64,000 nucleotides of DNA from Candidatus Babeliales bacterium (GTDB lineage Bacteria > Babelota > Babeliae > Babelales > Vermiphilaceae): positions 62,001 to 126,000 of the forward strand of contig DASZBJ010000045.1 in NCBI GenBank assembly GCA_035944115.1, given 5' to 3'. The notes under the pieces are model-generated. The model made no database searches, was not told the origin of the DNA, and worked only from the letters and a program-made list of their open reading frames with translations. This document shows, one piece after another, positions 48,027 to 57,349 of this stretch. How positions within the stretch are numbered: the stretch's first letter is position 1; the number at the start of each line of letters is the position of its first letter. The position numbers were made by a program, and so were the translations under genes.

Positions 48027-48604
48027 AATTTTTTTATCTTTTGATGTAACTTTTTTTCTTTTTTTGATAACTGATGTTTATTTCTTACTCTTGCCACGGA
48101 ATCTAACTCTTGCTTAGAATCAATGCGACCGGCATTTGCACTCATCAATGCATCCAATTCCGGGTTATCTGTATCAGTTGTTTTAATAATCGCTTTATTG
48201 CGATTGCCCCCACTTCCCTCTTGTTTCGACTTAAGCACACTATTCACCTGCATATAAAATTCTAATGCAGGAAAAGACTGTACATTATACCGCTCTGCCC
48301 AAGTACACAACTCTCGATCTGATGAAACCAACAGCAAGTCATACTGTTGATGCTCCTCGATATATCGCTTCATATACGTATCTGCAGTTTCCTGTAATCC
48401 CGAATAGACAACATATATCCCATACACACGCTCTTTAACCGCTCGGTCATCTAAGCCGCCATCAAATACAGCAACAACCGTATGGTTTCGCTTTTTGGCG
48501 TATAAGCCCAACCGACGGATAAAAATATTCCGCTCATGATCTGAAATAAATTTACCGCCTAAAATCTGCTTTAGTATATTATAAGCATCAATTACAATGA
48601 CCAC
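48023..48604 (-). CDS. NYN/PIN-like RNase (YacP family)
   Basis: The 193-residue protein starts with the strand-Asp-Ala-Tyr-Asn motif (IVIDAYNILK) of the NYN domain. Further conserved acidic residues are in VVAVFDGG and LVSSDREL. It fits the YacP (Rae1) family of ribosome-associated mRNA endonucleases. The C-terminal tail is Lys-rich and basic. The start is a GTG at 48604. The ATGA overlap with tsaE implies coupling. Catalysis is inferred from motif and family only. Confidence 0.8.
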   Translation of the reverse strand: MVIVIDAYNILKQILGGKFISDHERNIFIRRLGLYAKKRNHTVVAVFDGGLDDRAVKERVYGIYVVYSGLQETADTYMKRYIEEHQQYDLLLVSSDRELCTWAERYNVQSFPALEFYMQVNSVLKSKQEGSGGNRNKAIIKTTDTDNPELDALMSANAGRIDSKQELDSVARVRNKHQLSKKEKKLHQKIKKL

Positions 48605-48730
48605 AATTTCTCTTTTTATTATTGCATTTCTTATTGCATTATTCCATATTACACATTACGATTAAATATAATACACTCATAATGCAATTTAAATCATATA
48701 AACAACCTTTTAAGGATATGGCAGCATATT

Positions 48731-49576
48731 ATGGCGCAGCTCATTCAAATGCGGCAACGCATTCACGCTATAGAAACAATCAAAAAAATCACCTATGCGA
48801 TGCGTCTGATTTCCATGTCCACACACTCACAACTAAAAAACAAAGAAAAGCCTCTCACATTTTATACAAACGCACTTAACCAACTATTTGTCGCAATAAA
48901 AGATCAAGCTTCTACATGGCATAACCCACTCATGCATACAACAGAAGCAATAAAACAAAAAACGCTCGTTATTATAGTCGGATCACAAAAAGGACTTTGT
49001 GGCAACTTTAACACTGCATTACTCAAATTTTTTCATACTGCGCATCCATCACCACAGACAGAACATAATGCCTATATAGCAATTGGAAAAAAGATGATAG
49101 AGCTACTCGCCAGTCACGACTCCACACCGCTGCTTCTTTCGTTTCCAGAATTTTCCACAGTCAACATAACTGCATTGGCAACACGGCTCATTAATCATAT
49201 AATTACAGAGCAGTACACACAAGTTACAATCATAAGCAATCGACCACGATCATTTTTTTTACAAAAACCTGAACAGTTTCAATTAGTTCCATTTACTATT
49301 CCCCCATCAACTACTAACACGCCATCGTTTACTCAATACTCATGGGAACAAAAGCCTGAAGTTCTATTAGATATCGTGCTACATCAATACATCGAAGCAA
49401 CAATATACGAAGTTCTTTTCCAGTCCCTGGTTGCGGAACAAGCCGCCCGATTTTTATCGATGGATGGATCAACCCGTAACGCAAATGGATTACTTGAAAC
49501 CGCAAAACTGCAATATAATAAATTCCGTCAAGCAAAAATCACTCGTGAGTTGACTGAACTTACCAGCAGCATGTAA
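48731..49576 (+). CDS. atpG: ATP synthase gamma subunit, isolated from other ATP synthase genes
   Basis: Gamma is the central rotor shaft of F1-ATPase. The 281-residue protein begins with the helix (RIHAIETIKKITYAMRLISM), has a central VIIVGSQKGLCGNFN block, and ends with the second helix (LEYNKFRQAK-type, then ITRELTELTSS). These match the family end to end. No other ATP synthase gene is near it. It may still be functional if the other subunits are encoded elsewhere. The SD sequence AAGGAT lies about 12 bases before the ATG. Confidence 0.9.
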   Translation: MAQLIQMRQRIHAIETIKKITYAMRLISMSTHSQLKNKEKPLTFYTNALNQLFVAIKDQASTWHNPLMHTTEAIKQKTLVIIVGSQKGLCGNFNTALLKFFHTAHPSPQTEHNAYIAIGKKMIELLASHDSTPLLLSFPEFSTVNITALATRLINHIITEQYTQVTIISNRPRSFFLQKPEQFQLVPFTIPPSTTNTPSFTQYSWEQKPEVLLDIVLHQYIEATIYEVLFQSLVAEQAARFLSMDGSTRNANGLLETAKLQYNKFRQAKITRELTELTSSM

Positions 49577-49710
49577 ACGACAAATACATTGTACATCTAC
49601 CATTGCTCATATATTTTTCCCATTTTTATTGAACCCTTTATTGCATTTTTCATATCTTCTTATGAAATAATTTTATTGTTAGCGAAAAGTAATGATGAAA
49701 GGAATGTATC

Positions 49711-51153
49711 ATGCAGTGGCGACATTGTTTCGAATATATCATGTACTGTATTCTTTTAAGTATGCATCTAAACATTGTCGCATATGAATATCAATGCATA
49801 GACAGTGCTTTTGGAACCAATGGTATAGTGATTACCCGCTTAAATAAAATATCCGGAACTCTTAATCGTGTTATTCCCTCCTTATCAGTTAAGTTGCAAA
49901 CCGATGGTAAAATTCTTTTGATTGGAGATAGCTTTACGCATAATAATATGGATAAACATGACACTATAGATTGCAGCATCACTCTCGTTCGGTATAACAG
50001 TGATGGCACTCCCGACGCATCGTTTGGTGCAGATGGCATTGTTGTGGTGCCTCGTGTAGGGAACTCACAATGTGCTATCGATTGCGCAGTGCAAAGTGAT
50101 GGTAAGATTCTTGTTGCTGGTAGAACATACCAACGACCGGAAATTGCACCCGATGCAACTCTGATCCGTTTGTGTAGCAACGGAAGTTTAGATCAATCGT
50201 TTGGAATTAATGGTATGGTCATCGAAACTAACGGAGTCAATCAGTGGTCGAATTTTTTTAAAGTTATGATTCAACAGGATCATAAAATAGTTACTGCAGG
50301 TTGTTATGGTACAGATGATCCAGCTAGCGATGATATATTGAATTATTGTATTTATCTTGTGCGATACCTATCTGATGGAACGATAGATACATCGTTTGGA
50401 GTTGATGGTACCGTAAAAACATTTGTGAATGTATCAGATAGACCAAAATCGAGGGCCGCGTCACGTGCAGGCGATGCTGCATATGGAGCAACTCTGCAAC
50501 AAGATGATACAATAATTGTCGTTGGTCCATCTCTTGATTGTAGCGTGCCATATAATTTAGGACCAATGCATTTTGATGGATTACATTGTGATGGCATGAT
50601 AGTGCGGTACACCCGTGATGGGATCTTAGATAGTTCGTTTGGTGGGGACAGTAATGGCATGGTGATTACATCTGCAAACGCGGCCTGTAATTTTTTTGTT
50701 GATACTACAATAACTCCTGACAACCTTATTATTGCGCTTGGCACTGTTCAAAATGAATCTACACGGCTTACAGAATTTCTTCTTGCACGATATACAGTGG
50801 ATGGTCGTCTTGATGTTTCATTTGGGCAAAACGGGACCGGCATTGTTCATACGCCAATCGGACTTGGTAATGCATTTGCAAAAAATATTCTTATTGCAGA
50901 TGATGGCAAACTGCTGGTGACCGGGATTGCGCAATGGGAGACCGGTACACAATTTATGGTAATACGATATCTGCCAGATGGAAGCATTGATACAAGTTTT
51001 GGATATAATGACAGTGGTATTTTAACTGTTTCAATACAAAACAATGCTAAGAGTTTCTCGCTTGCTTTGCAGGATGATGAGAAGCTTATTATAGCAGGTG
51101 ATTCTAGTGATGGTGGTCAAGCCAATTTTACCCTAACACGGTTTTTAAAATAG
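49711..51153 (+). CDS. exported delta-60-repeat (beta-propeller type) protein
   Basis: The 480-residue protein starts with a hydrophobic signal-like segment, then has about seven repeats of some 55-60 residues. The repeat signature is LxxDGKI... VRYxxDGxxDxSFGxxGxxx, seen as TLVRYNSDGTPDASFG and ARYTVDGRLDVSFG. That is the TIGR02608 delta-60 type. It resembles extracellular repeat proteins of unknown role. The gene is G-rich on its coding strand (G over C in hand-counted lines) whereas nearby plus-strand genes are C-rich. This suggests recent inversion or acquisition. AAAGGA precedes the ATG. Confidence 0.8.
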   Translation: MQWRHCFEYIMYCILLSMHLNIVAYEYQCIDSAFGTNGIVITRLNKISGTLNRVIPSLSVKLQTDGKILLIGDSFTHNNMDKHDTIDCSITLVRYNSDGTPDASFGADGIVVVPRVGNSQCAIDCAVQSDGKILVAGRTYQRPEIAPDATLIRLCSNGSLDQSFGINGMVIETNGVNQWSNFFKVMIQQDHKIVTAGCYGTDDPASDDILNYCIYLVRYLSDGTIDTSFGVDGTVKTFVNVSDRPKSRAASRAGDAAYGATLQQDDTIIVVGPSLDCSVPYNLGPMHFDGLHCDGMIVRYTRDGILDSSFGGDSNGMVITSANAACNFFVDTTITPDNLIIALGTVQNESTRLTEFLLARYTVDGRLDVSFGQNGTGIVHTPIGLGNAFAKNILIADDGKLLVTGIAQWETGTQFMVIRYLPDGSIDTSFGYNDSGILTVSIQNNAKSFSLALQDDEKLIIAGDSSDGGQANFTLTRFLK

Positions 51154-51218
51154 TCAGTAATTGGTCGTGCCCAATATAGACACGACCAATTCATTTGCAC
51201 CTAGCTCTGCTCTATCAC

Positions 51219-52565
51219 TCAAATCTGATTGGGTGTAGCAACGCTATTTTTATATTGCAACAACGCATCATAATCAAATGCTTCACCCGGTTTGACCGTG
51301 CAAAATTCTAGTTGCGCACCAACTGATTCCAACTTTTTGTCTAATTTATCATGACCGCGTTTTAAATGATGTATCCCCGCCATACAAGTAACACCTTGTG
51401 CCACAAGTCCTGCAAGCACCAAACTACTTGCCGCCCGCACATCACTTGCTATCACATATGCACCATACAATTGCTCTACACCCACAATAATCGCTTTATC
51501 ATTGTGCTCAATTTTAATCTGAGCTCCCATCTTTTGCAGCTCTCGAACGTGGATCAATCTATTTTCATAGACCGTTTCCTCTATCACTGCAGTTCCCTGG
51601 GCCACGCATTGCACCGCCATCATTGGTGCTTGTAAATCTGTCGGAAACCCCGGAAATGGCCCTGTTTTAAATGAAACTGCTCGTGGATGAGCTGTTGCAT
51701 GCAGCGTAATACCTATACCTTCTAGGCCAATAATAATGTGATGCCCCATTTCTTGTAACTTATCCAAGAAGATATCCAAATGATCCACGCGTGCATTAGA
51801 AATTGTAACTGACCCACCAGTAATTGCCGCTGCTAACAATAATGTTCCCGCTTCAATACGATCATACATGATTGCATGCTCTACTGGACTTAATGACGCA
51901 ACGCCAATGATTTCAAGAGTCGCTGGCGGCAAAATAGAAATCTGCGCCCCCATTTTTCTTAAAATTGCAATCAAGTCTAATACTTCCGGTTCAAGTGCAG
52001 CATTAATAATACGCGTAACACCCGGCGTCAACACAGCGGCCATCAAACTGTTTTCAGTTGCACCAACACTCGGATATTCTAGAACTAATTTAGCAGCAAC
52101 CAATTGATCAGCTTTTGCACATAAAAAATCACCATCTATCTGTACATCAACTCCCATTTTAACAAAGTTTTTCACGTGATAATCAATAGGACGCGCACCA
52201 ATGGCATCACCTCCGGGCAATGCAACTTCAGCTCTACCAAATCGTGCGAGCAATGGCCCCATCACCAAAATTGATGCACGCATCTTCTGCATAATTTCAT
52301 GACTTACTTTGAAATTTTTTAATGTTGATGTATCCACATCGAGTATCTGTAAATCAGCATCAAACAAAACAGATGCACCCAACTCTTTTAACAATGCGAT
52401 CATATAAAACACATCTTGTGATGCTGGCACATTAGTAAGTCGTGATTTACCGTCCGTTAAAATTAATGATGTCATAATAACTAACACTGCATTTTTGGCT
52501 CCTGATAATGAAACCGTACCATGCAGAGGTCCAGATTGTTTAACAACTAAATGCGTTTCAGACAT
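51219..52565 (-). CDS. murA: UDP-N-acetylglucosamine enolpyruvyl transferase with Asp in place of the catalytic Cys
   Basis: First committed step of peptidoglycan synthesis. From the ATG at 52565 it has 448 residues, slightly longer than usual because of a C-terminal extension. The inside-out alpha/beta blocks are present (SGAKNAVLVIM near 21, KTGPFPGFPTDLQAPMMA). The active-site loop reads LPGGDAIGARPID, so the Cys of Escherichia coli Cys115 is Asp120. Cys-to-Asp enzymes occur in Chlamydia, Mycobacterium and Borrelia and resist fosfomycin. A GTG at 52643 would add 26 residues and is rejected. Confidence 0.93.
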   Translation of the reverse strand: MSETHLVVKQSGPLHGTVSLSGAKNAVLVIMTSLILTDGKSRLTNVPASQDVFYMIALLKELGASVLFDADLQILDVDTSTLKNFKVSHEIMQKMRASILVMGPLLARFGRAEVALPGGDAIGARPIDYHVKNFVKMGVDVQIDGDFLCAKADQLVAAKLVLEYPSVGATENSLMAAVLTPGVTRIINAALEPEVLDLIAILRKMGAQISILPPATLEIIGVASLSPVEHAIMYDRIEAGTLLLAAAITGGSVTISNARVDHLDIFLDKLQEMGHHIIIGLEGIGITLHATAHPRAVSFKTGPFPGFPTDLQAPMMAVQCVAQGTAVIEETVYENRLIHVRELQKMGAQIKIEHNDKAIIVGVEQLYGAYVIASDVRAASSLVLAGLVAQGVTCMAGIHHLKRGHDKLDKKLESVGAQLEFCTVKPGEAFDYDALLQYKNSVATPNQI

Positions 52566-52790
52566 AGCTTCTTCAACTCCTACAAATAATACCATGTAAA
52601 AAAATAATACACGTTTAGTACGCAAAATATTCAACACGAACACCCCCTATGTATAAAAACAAAAATATTTTTACACTAAACAGAACAAATAATTATAAAA
52701 AAGTTTTGTAGTTGTTACAATCAAAAAAAATAAATAAAAACTCAACCATACTACGCCTCCGAAGAATGACATGAAGTTTAGCTTGGTATG

Positions 52791-52823
52791 AAAAAATCCT
52801 CGTAAATCTTTCGACCTACGAGG
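52791..52823 (-). terminator. rho-independent terminator of the ankyrin gene
   Basis: CCTCGTA (52798-52804) pairs with TACGAGG (52817-52823) around a 12-base loop, and on the minus strand a T-run follows. It lies 24 bases beyond the ankyrin-protein stop. Confidence 0.75.
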
Positions 52824-52847
52824 AACGTATAATGCAAATTTTATCTT

Positions 52848-55172
52848 CTACAACTTACTTTTTATTTTCTTTAATACCTTTTTATATCCCGGCTGTCGTT
52901 CTCTATATTTTTGTTGTAAGTATGCGGCAATCTCGATATGCCCTTTGTCTTTTGCGATATCCCACGCCGTCTTTCCATTTTTATTTTTAGCAGCAAAATC
53001 TACACCAGCTTCTACTAAGAATCGCACTGCATCCAACTTACCTTTTTCAACGGCGTACATTAATGGTGTTTTATCATCTTTGTCTCGAACAGGAACAATG
53101 ATCAAATCTTTAGGAAACCGAGAAAGCCATACTATAGCCTTAGGATGATCAATTACTGTGAATATGTTGCTCGATAGTTGCTTTCTCTGCCTTTTTAAAT
53201 ACTCAGCTATTCCCTGTCGATTATCTTTTTGGGCAATCTCTAAAGCCGTTCGATTATCATTATCTTGCACAGCAAGATCTGCCCCTTGCTGTACCAAAAA
53301 TTCGACCTCTTCTAACCTACGCGATTCTACTGCGTACATTAACGGCGTCCGCCCAGTATTATCACGCATGTCTAAGTCTATGCCTGATTGTAATAACACT
53401 TTTACTGCCTTCAAACGTCCAAGTTTAATTGCATACTCCAGTGCACGCATTAACTGCGTCTGGTCGGTATTATCACGCACTTTTAAATCTGTACTTAGTT
53501 GTGACAACAATTTTATTGCTTCCAGATTGTCATCTTGAATTGCATACTCCAGTGATGTTCTGCCTTGATTATCCCGCACATTTTTATTAACACCTGCCTG
53601 TAATAATATATCCATAATTTCTATGTTACCACTAGCTATAGCTTGAAAAAGAACTGTCCCACCTTGATCATCACGCACATTTTTATTAGCACCTGCTTGC
53701 AATAACATATTTACACTCTCCACATTATTTCTGGCTACAGCATCAAAAAGGACTGTCCTACCTCTTGAACTGCGAACTTCCTTATCGACACCCATTTGCA
53801 ACAGCCATTTAATAACATCCAGCTTATTGTGATTGACTGCATACATCAATGCCGTTTCTCCGTATTTATTTTTACCATTAATATCAGCTCCTCTGGCCAC
53901 CAACTCTTCAATTAACGTTATCGCATTGGGCATCTCCATTGCCATAAAAATATCCATATTAATTAGGCGCTTAATCGCTTCTTCGACTACGCTTTGTTGT
54001 TCCGCGCCGAGAGCTTTTTGCTTAGCAGTAAATTCTTCATAGGATGTTGTTGCTAATTCCGCCTTTTCTGGGAGCATTTTTTTTGCAAGGTTTTTAACTA
54101 GCGCTTTATAGTTCCGCAACTGCTCTGAGGAAAGAGTAGTAAATCGAAATATCTTTGCTCCCAAGTCAGGGTTCAATAACGGTCCTTTTTTAGAAAAGAA
54201 AAGCCGTAATTGTATGTTTTTGGCATCTCTAATCGCATCTTTATCATTTTGTAGCATTGCAAGAATAGTATGACATTTTGTGTAACGCATACGCGTATCA
54301 TCATACAAAGAACTTCCTTTATTATCCTTTTTAATTGGTTTACTATTCTTGTCCAGAAGTTCTGTCCCTTGCGGATGCCCTCCCGCACGACACAAATACG
54401 CATAATCATCAACCAAATCCTTTGGTATAAATATCTGCACAATATCACCTGTTTTTGATTTATAATTTTCATTAATACCAAGAAGGTCCTGAATAAATGA
54501 TTCATTCAAATCATACTTCTTACAAATATTTTCTAAGGTGGTGCGAACAACATCTGTAATACTATAATTATCCAAAAAATACTTGAACGTACATTCTCCT
54601 CCCAACTCAAAATTCCCAAACAACGCCGGATTAACCGCCAAAAGTACTGCGCGCACCTCTGAGCGATGATCATTAAAACCAGAAATCGGTACCCCAAAAC
54701 TATCTAAATAACTATTTACATCTTTATAATCAGATCCTTCGCTCCATAAACGAAGAAACTCAAAATCAGAACGCAACTGCTTTTTAAATTCCCATGCGTA
54801 TAAACTTCTTAATAATTCTACAACAATTCTATTTTCCTGATTCTGTGCATGATAAAAAACAAAATGAGTATCCTGATACCGCTCTTCATTCTCTAACATT
54901 TGCCGTATTATAGTATTACTATATTTACGTAAATAATCTTTCCATTTTATTGTGATTGCTTCACAATATTCAGGCCGTTCAATAAATGTACTTGTTGCAC
55001 CAACATCCTCTGGCAACACAGCAGATTTCGGCTTACTTGGCTGCACCTGCTTAGTAATTCGCTCCGCTCTTTTACGCGCACGCGCTGTCGCATTAGCGGT
55101 ATAAACATGCTGGCTTAGCCCACAATTAATTATAATCGCTACCAAAAAATTCTTTTTTAGACATTGCTTCAT
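52848..55172 (-). CDS. exported ankyrin-repeat protein
   Basis: The 774-residue protein starts with a signal peptide (KKNFLVAIIINCGLSQ), then a mostly helical N-terminal half (about 30-400) I cannot assign. Residues from about 420 to 755 contain roughly eight to nine ankyrin repeats with the TPLMYAVxxxxLxxVxxLLxxGxDxxxxDxxGRT pattern. The C-terminus is very basic. Ankyrin proteins of intracellular bacteria often interact with host proteins, but a target is not inferable. AAAGGAAAG precedes the ATG and a terminator follows. Confidence 0.85.
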   Translation of the reverse strand: MKQCLKKNFLVAIIINCGLSQHVYTANATARARKRAERITKQVQPSKPKSAVLPEDVGATSTFIERPEYCEAITIKWKDYLRKYSNTIIRQMLENEERYQDTHFVFYHAQNQENRIVVELLRSLYAWEFKKQLRSDFEFLRLWSEGSDYKDVNSYLDSFGVPISGFNDHRSEVRAVLLAVNPALFGNFELGGECTFKYFLDNYSITDVVRTTLENICKKYDLNESFIQDLLGINENYKSKTGDIVQIFIPKDLVDDYAYLCRAGGHPQGTELLDKNSKPIKKDNKGSSLYDDTRMRYTKCHTILAMLQNDKDAIRDAKNIQLRLFFSKKGPLLNPDLGAKIFRFTTLSSEQLRNYKALVKNLAKKMLPEKAELATTSYEEFTAKQKALGAEQQSVVEEAIKRLINMDIFMAMEMPNAITLIEELVARGADINGKNKYGETALMYAVNHNKLDVIKWLLQMGVDKEVRSSRGRTVLFDAVARNNVESVNMLLQAGANKNVRDDQGGTVLFQAIASGNIEIMDILLQAGVNKNVRDNQGRTSLEYAIQDDNLEAIKLLSQLSTDLKVRDNTDQTQLMRALEYAIKLGRLKAVKVLLQSGIDLDMRDNTGRTPLMYAVESRRLEEVEFLVQQGADLAVQDNDNRTALEIAQKDNRQGIAEYLKRQRKQLSSNIFTVIDHPKAIVWLSRFPKDLIIVPVRDKDDKTPLMYAVEKGKLDAVRFLVEAGVDFAAKNKNGKTAWDIAKDKGHIEIAAYLQQKYRERQPGYKKVLKKIKSKL

Positions 55173-55324
55173 AACTTTCCTTTTTTACTAAAACTCGGTT
55201 CGTTACAGTTAACAAATTAAATATATGTTTAAGGTAATACCCTGGTTTCCACCCAATAAAGGATGTTGAAAAGAAAAAGAAAAAACCCACTCCGATAAAG
55301 GATTGGGCCTATACAAGTGTATAC

Positions 55325-55515
55325 GTGGTGATCCAGAAATTCGTGCGCTCATTAAGAGCGCGACAAAATAATTTTTTTAGTTGAATTCAGTTTATATCTC
55401 TTTTATTAATCTGGATTGCCACGCACGCCAAGGGCGGCTCGCAACGACGATCGTAGCTCCTTTGCTTCGGTAGTTCTATTCCTAAAATCTCAAGTTTTTG
55501 AGTTTCTGGATAGGA
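55325..55515. repeat. intergenic dispersed palindromic repeat, copy 2
   Basis: Second copy of the element at 30438-30660. It contains GTGGTGATCCAGAAATT, an AT-rich middle, then TCTGGATTGCCACGC with GGCGGCTCGCAACGACGATCG. The rest of the 345-base gap between the ankyrin gene and rluB holds no gene. No third clear copy was found in this window. Confidence 0.6.
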
Positions 55516-55517
55516 TC

Positions 55518-56279
55518 TTACAGCGCCAATAAACTTGCAAGTTCTTCTGGCTCTAAAAACCGCCATCGCCCTTGCATCAATCCCTGTTTTGTAACTCCTG
55601 CGTAATTAATACGATCAAGTTGCATAACACGATATCCTAGATGCTCAAACATTCGACGTACAATTCTGTTTTTACCACTATGTAGGACAATTTTAACGAC
55701 ATTATTTCGTTTTGATTCACCATATGAAATCGCATCTACATATGCTCGTCCATCTATTAACGTAACGCCCTCTTTTAACTTCTTAAGGTCTTCTACAGGA
55801 AACGGCTTATCCAGAACAACTGAATATTTTTTTTGCACATGATTTTTTGGATGTGATAATTTTTGCGTTAACGCACCGTCATTCGTCATAATAAGCAGTC
55901 CCGTTGTATCTCTATCAAGACGACCAACCGGATATAAGCGTAATTTTCTACCAACATCACGCACTAAATCTGCAACCGTACGTCGTCCCTGTTCATCTTC
56001 AACCGTAGTTACATATCCTGTTGGTTTATTGAGCAGCACATATACTTTTTGCTCAGGACGAACTCCCTTACTGCCAACTTTTACAAAATCTTTCGGTTGC
56101 ACAATGTAACTTGGTTCAGTAATTATTACACCATTCACTTTAACCGAACCTTGCTTAATCAATTCAACCGCTTCTCTGCGAGAACACACTCCCGCATGTG
56201 CAATGTACTTATTAAGCACTATTCTTTCTACTGCTGACTCTATCACTCGATCTACTTTTTTTTGTATTTCATTCATCAT
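55518..56279 (-). CDS. rluB: 23S rRNA pseudouridine synthase, RsuA/RluB type
   Basis: Makes pseudouridine in rRNA. The 253-residue protein has an S4 RNA-binding domain (LNKYIAHAGVCSRREAVELI, about 22-41) and the RsuA-type catalytic block PVGRLDRDTTGLLIMTNDG with catalytic Asp122. The GKNRIVRRMFEHLG segment is also typical. RluB fits better than RluE or RsuA, but the rRNA target is not certain. It follows mscS by nine bases. Confidence 0.88.
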   Translation of the reverse strand: MMNEIQKKVDRVIESAVERIVLNKYIAHAGVCSRREAVELIKQGSVKVNGVIITEPSYIVQPKDFVKVGSKGVRPEQKVYVLLNKPTGYVTTVEDEQGRRTVADLVRDVGRKLRLYPVGRLDRDTTGLLIMTNDGALTQKLSHPKNHVQKKYSVVLDKPFPVEDLKKLKEGVTLIDGRAYVDAISYGESKRNNVVKIVLHSGKNRIVRRMFEHLGYRVMQLDRINYAGVTKQGLMQGRWRFLEPEELASLLAL

Positions 56280-56288
56280 AATCTTCTC

Positions 56289-57080
56289 TTATTTATCGGA
56301 CCCGAATTTATAACCTATCATCTTAATATTTTCCTTATCAAACGCTTCTTTTAAACTGAGCAGCAATGTATGTTTTATATCAGTAAAATGCTTTTGCATC
56401 CCCCATGCACCAACCGCAATATATAAATAATTTCCAATAATTTCTCGCATAAGAATATATGGCTCTGGATGCATCACACAATATACATTATCACCTATTG
56501 CACGTTTAATTATCGCAACAATCTCCTGCGGATTATTTTGACAACCAACTTTAATCTGTACCGTATGCCTACGAATAGGCAAACTAGTTAAATTAATGGA
56601 TTTGTTTTTAAGAATCTTTTCATGCGGAATGCGCACCATAACTCCAGACTCTGTATGCAATAACACCGCAAATAAATTAACCTCTGCAACTCTCCCTCGT
56701 TCACCACCAATAACAACCATATCTCCCAATTTAAATGGTCGTTCTATCATCAAAAAAAGTCCGCTAATAATATTAGCAATACTCGTTTGTGATGCATATC
56801 CAATGGCAATACTAATAACCCCCGCTGCCCCTAATAAAGCTGATACATTAAGGCCAAATTCATGTAGCAATGACACTGCTAAAATAAAGAACGAAATATA
56901 AGCAAAAAGTTTACCTATCAAGGCTATACGCAACTGATCAGAGTACATTTTGGTAAGGGCATTTTTAAGCTTATTTTGTATATAACGTACCCCCCAGACC
57001 GTGGCAATCACTAATCCCACCACACGGACTGCCCAGAGAATCAAAGAAGAATAACAGGCTAAAAAGGTTGCTAAATCCAT
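56289..57080 (-). CDS. MscS-family mechanosensitive channel
   Basis: A 263-residue inner-membrane channel that opens under tension. Three N-terminal hydrophobic segments precede the pore helix (LLGAAGVISIAIGYASQTSIANIISG, which matches the Gly/Ala-rich MscS pore helix). The beta domain (FKLGDMVVIGGERGRVAEV) and a C-terminal alpha/beta part follow. It is the small-conductance type. GGAATAAG precedes the ATG. Confidence 0.9.
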   Translation of the reverse strand: MDLATFLACYSSLILWAVRVVGLVIATVWGVRYIQNKLKNALTKMYSDQLRIALIGKLFAYISFFILAVSLLHEFGLNVSALLGAAGVISIAIGYASQTSIANIISGLFLMIERPFKLGDMVVIGGERGRVAEVNLFAVLLHTESGVMVRIPHEKILKNKSINLTSLPIRRHTVQIKVGCQNNPQEIVAIIKRAIGDNVYCVMHPEPYILMREIIGNYLYIAVGAWGMQKHFTDIKHTLLLSLKEAFDKENIKMIGYKFGSDK

Positions 57081-57349
57081 AACTTATTCCATTTGTCCAT
57101 TTGTGACCAAAGAATTGGCCGACAAAGATACATATAATCACATTTTCTCTATTTTAGCCTCAATAACTACCATTTTAGTATACCAGAACGCGAGGAGTTT
57201 GTAATAAACAAATAAAGGTTAAAATCCCAAAAATTCCTATACCGTTTACCGTATCTCCCTGACAGCCACCGACAATACTTTGCCAAACCGACAGAGGATC
57301 GCTAATCTATATTAGACAGATATGATAATGGATCTTAAAGGAGACCATA

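Noticed and set aside
52566-52643. GTG start extending MurA by 26 residues
   Set aside because: The added residues are unlike MurA and the ATG at 52565 fits the conserved start.
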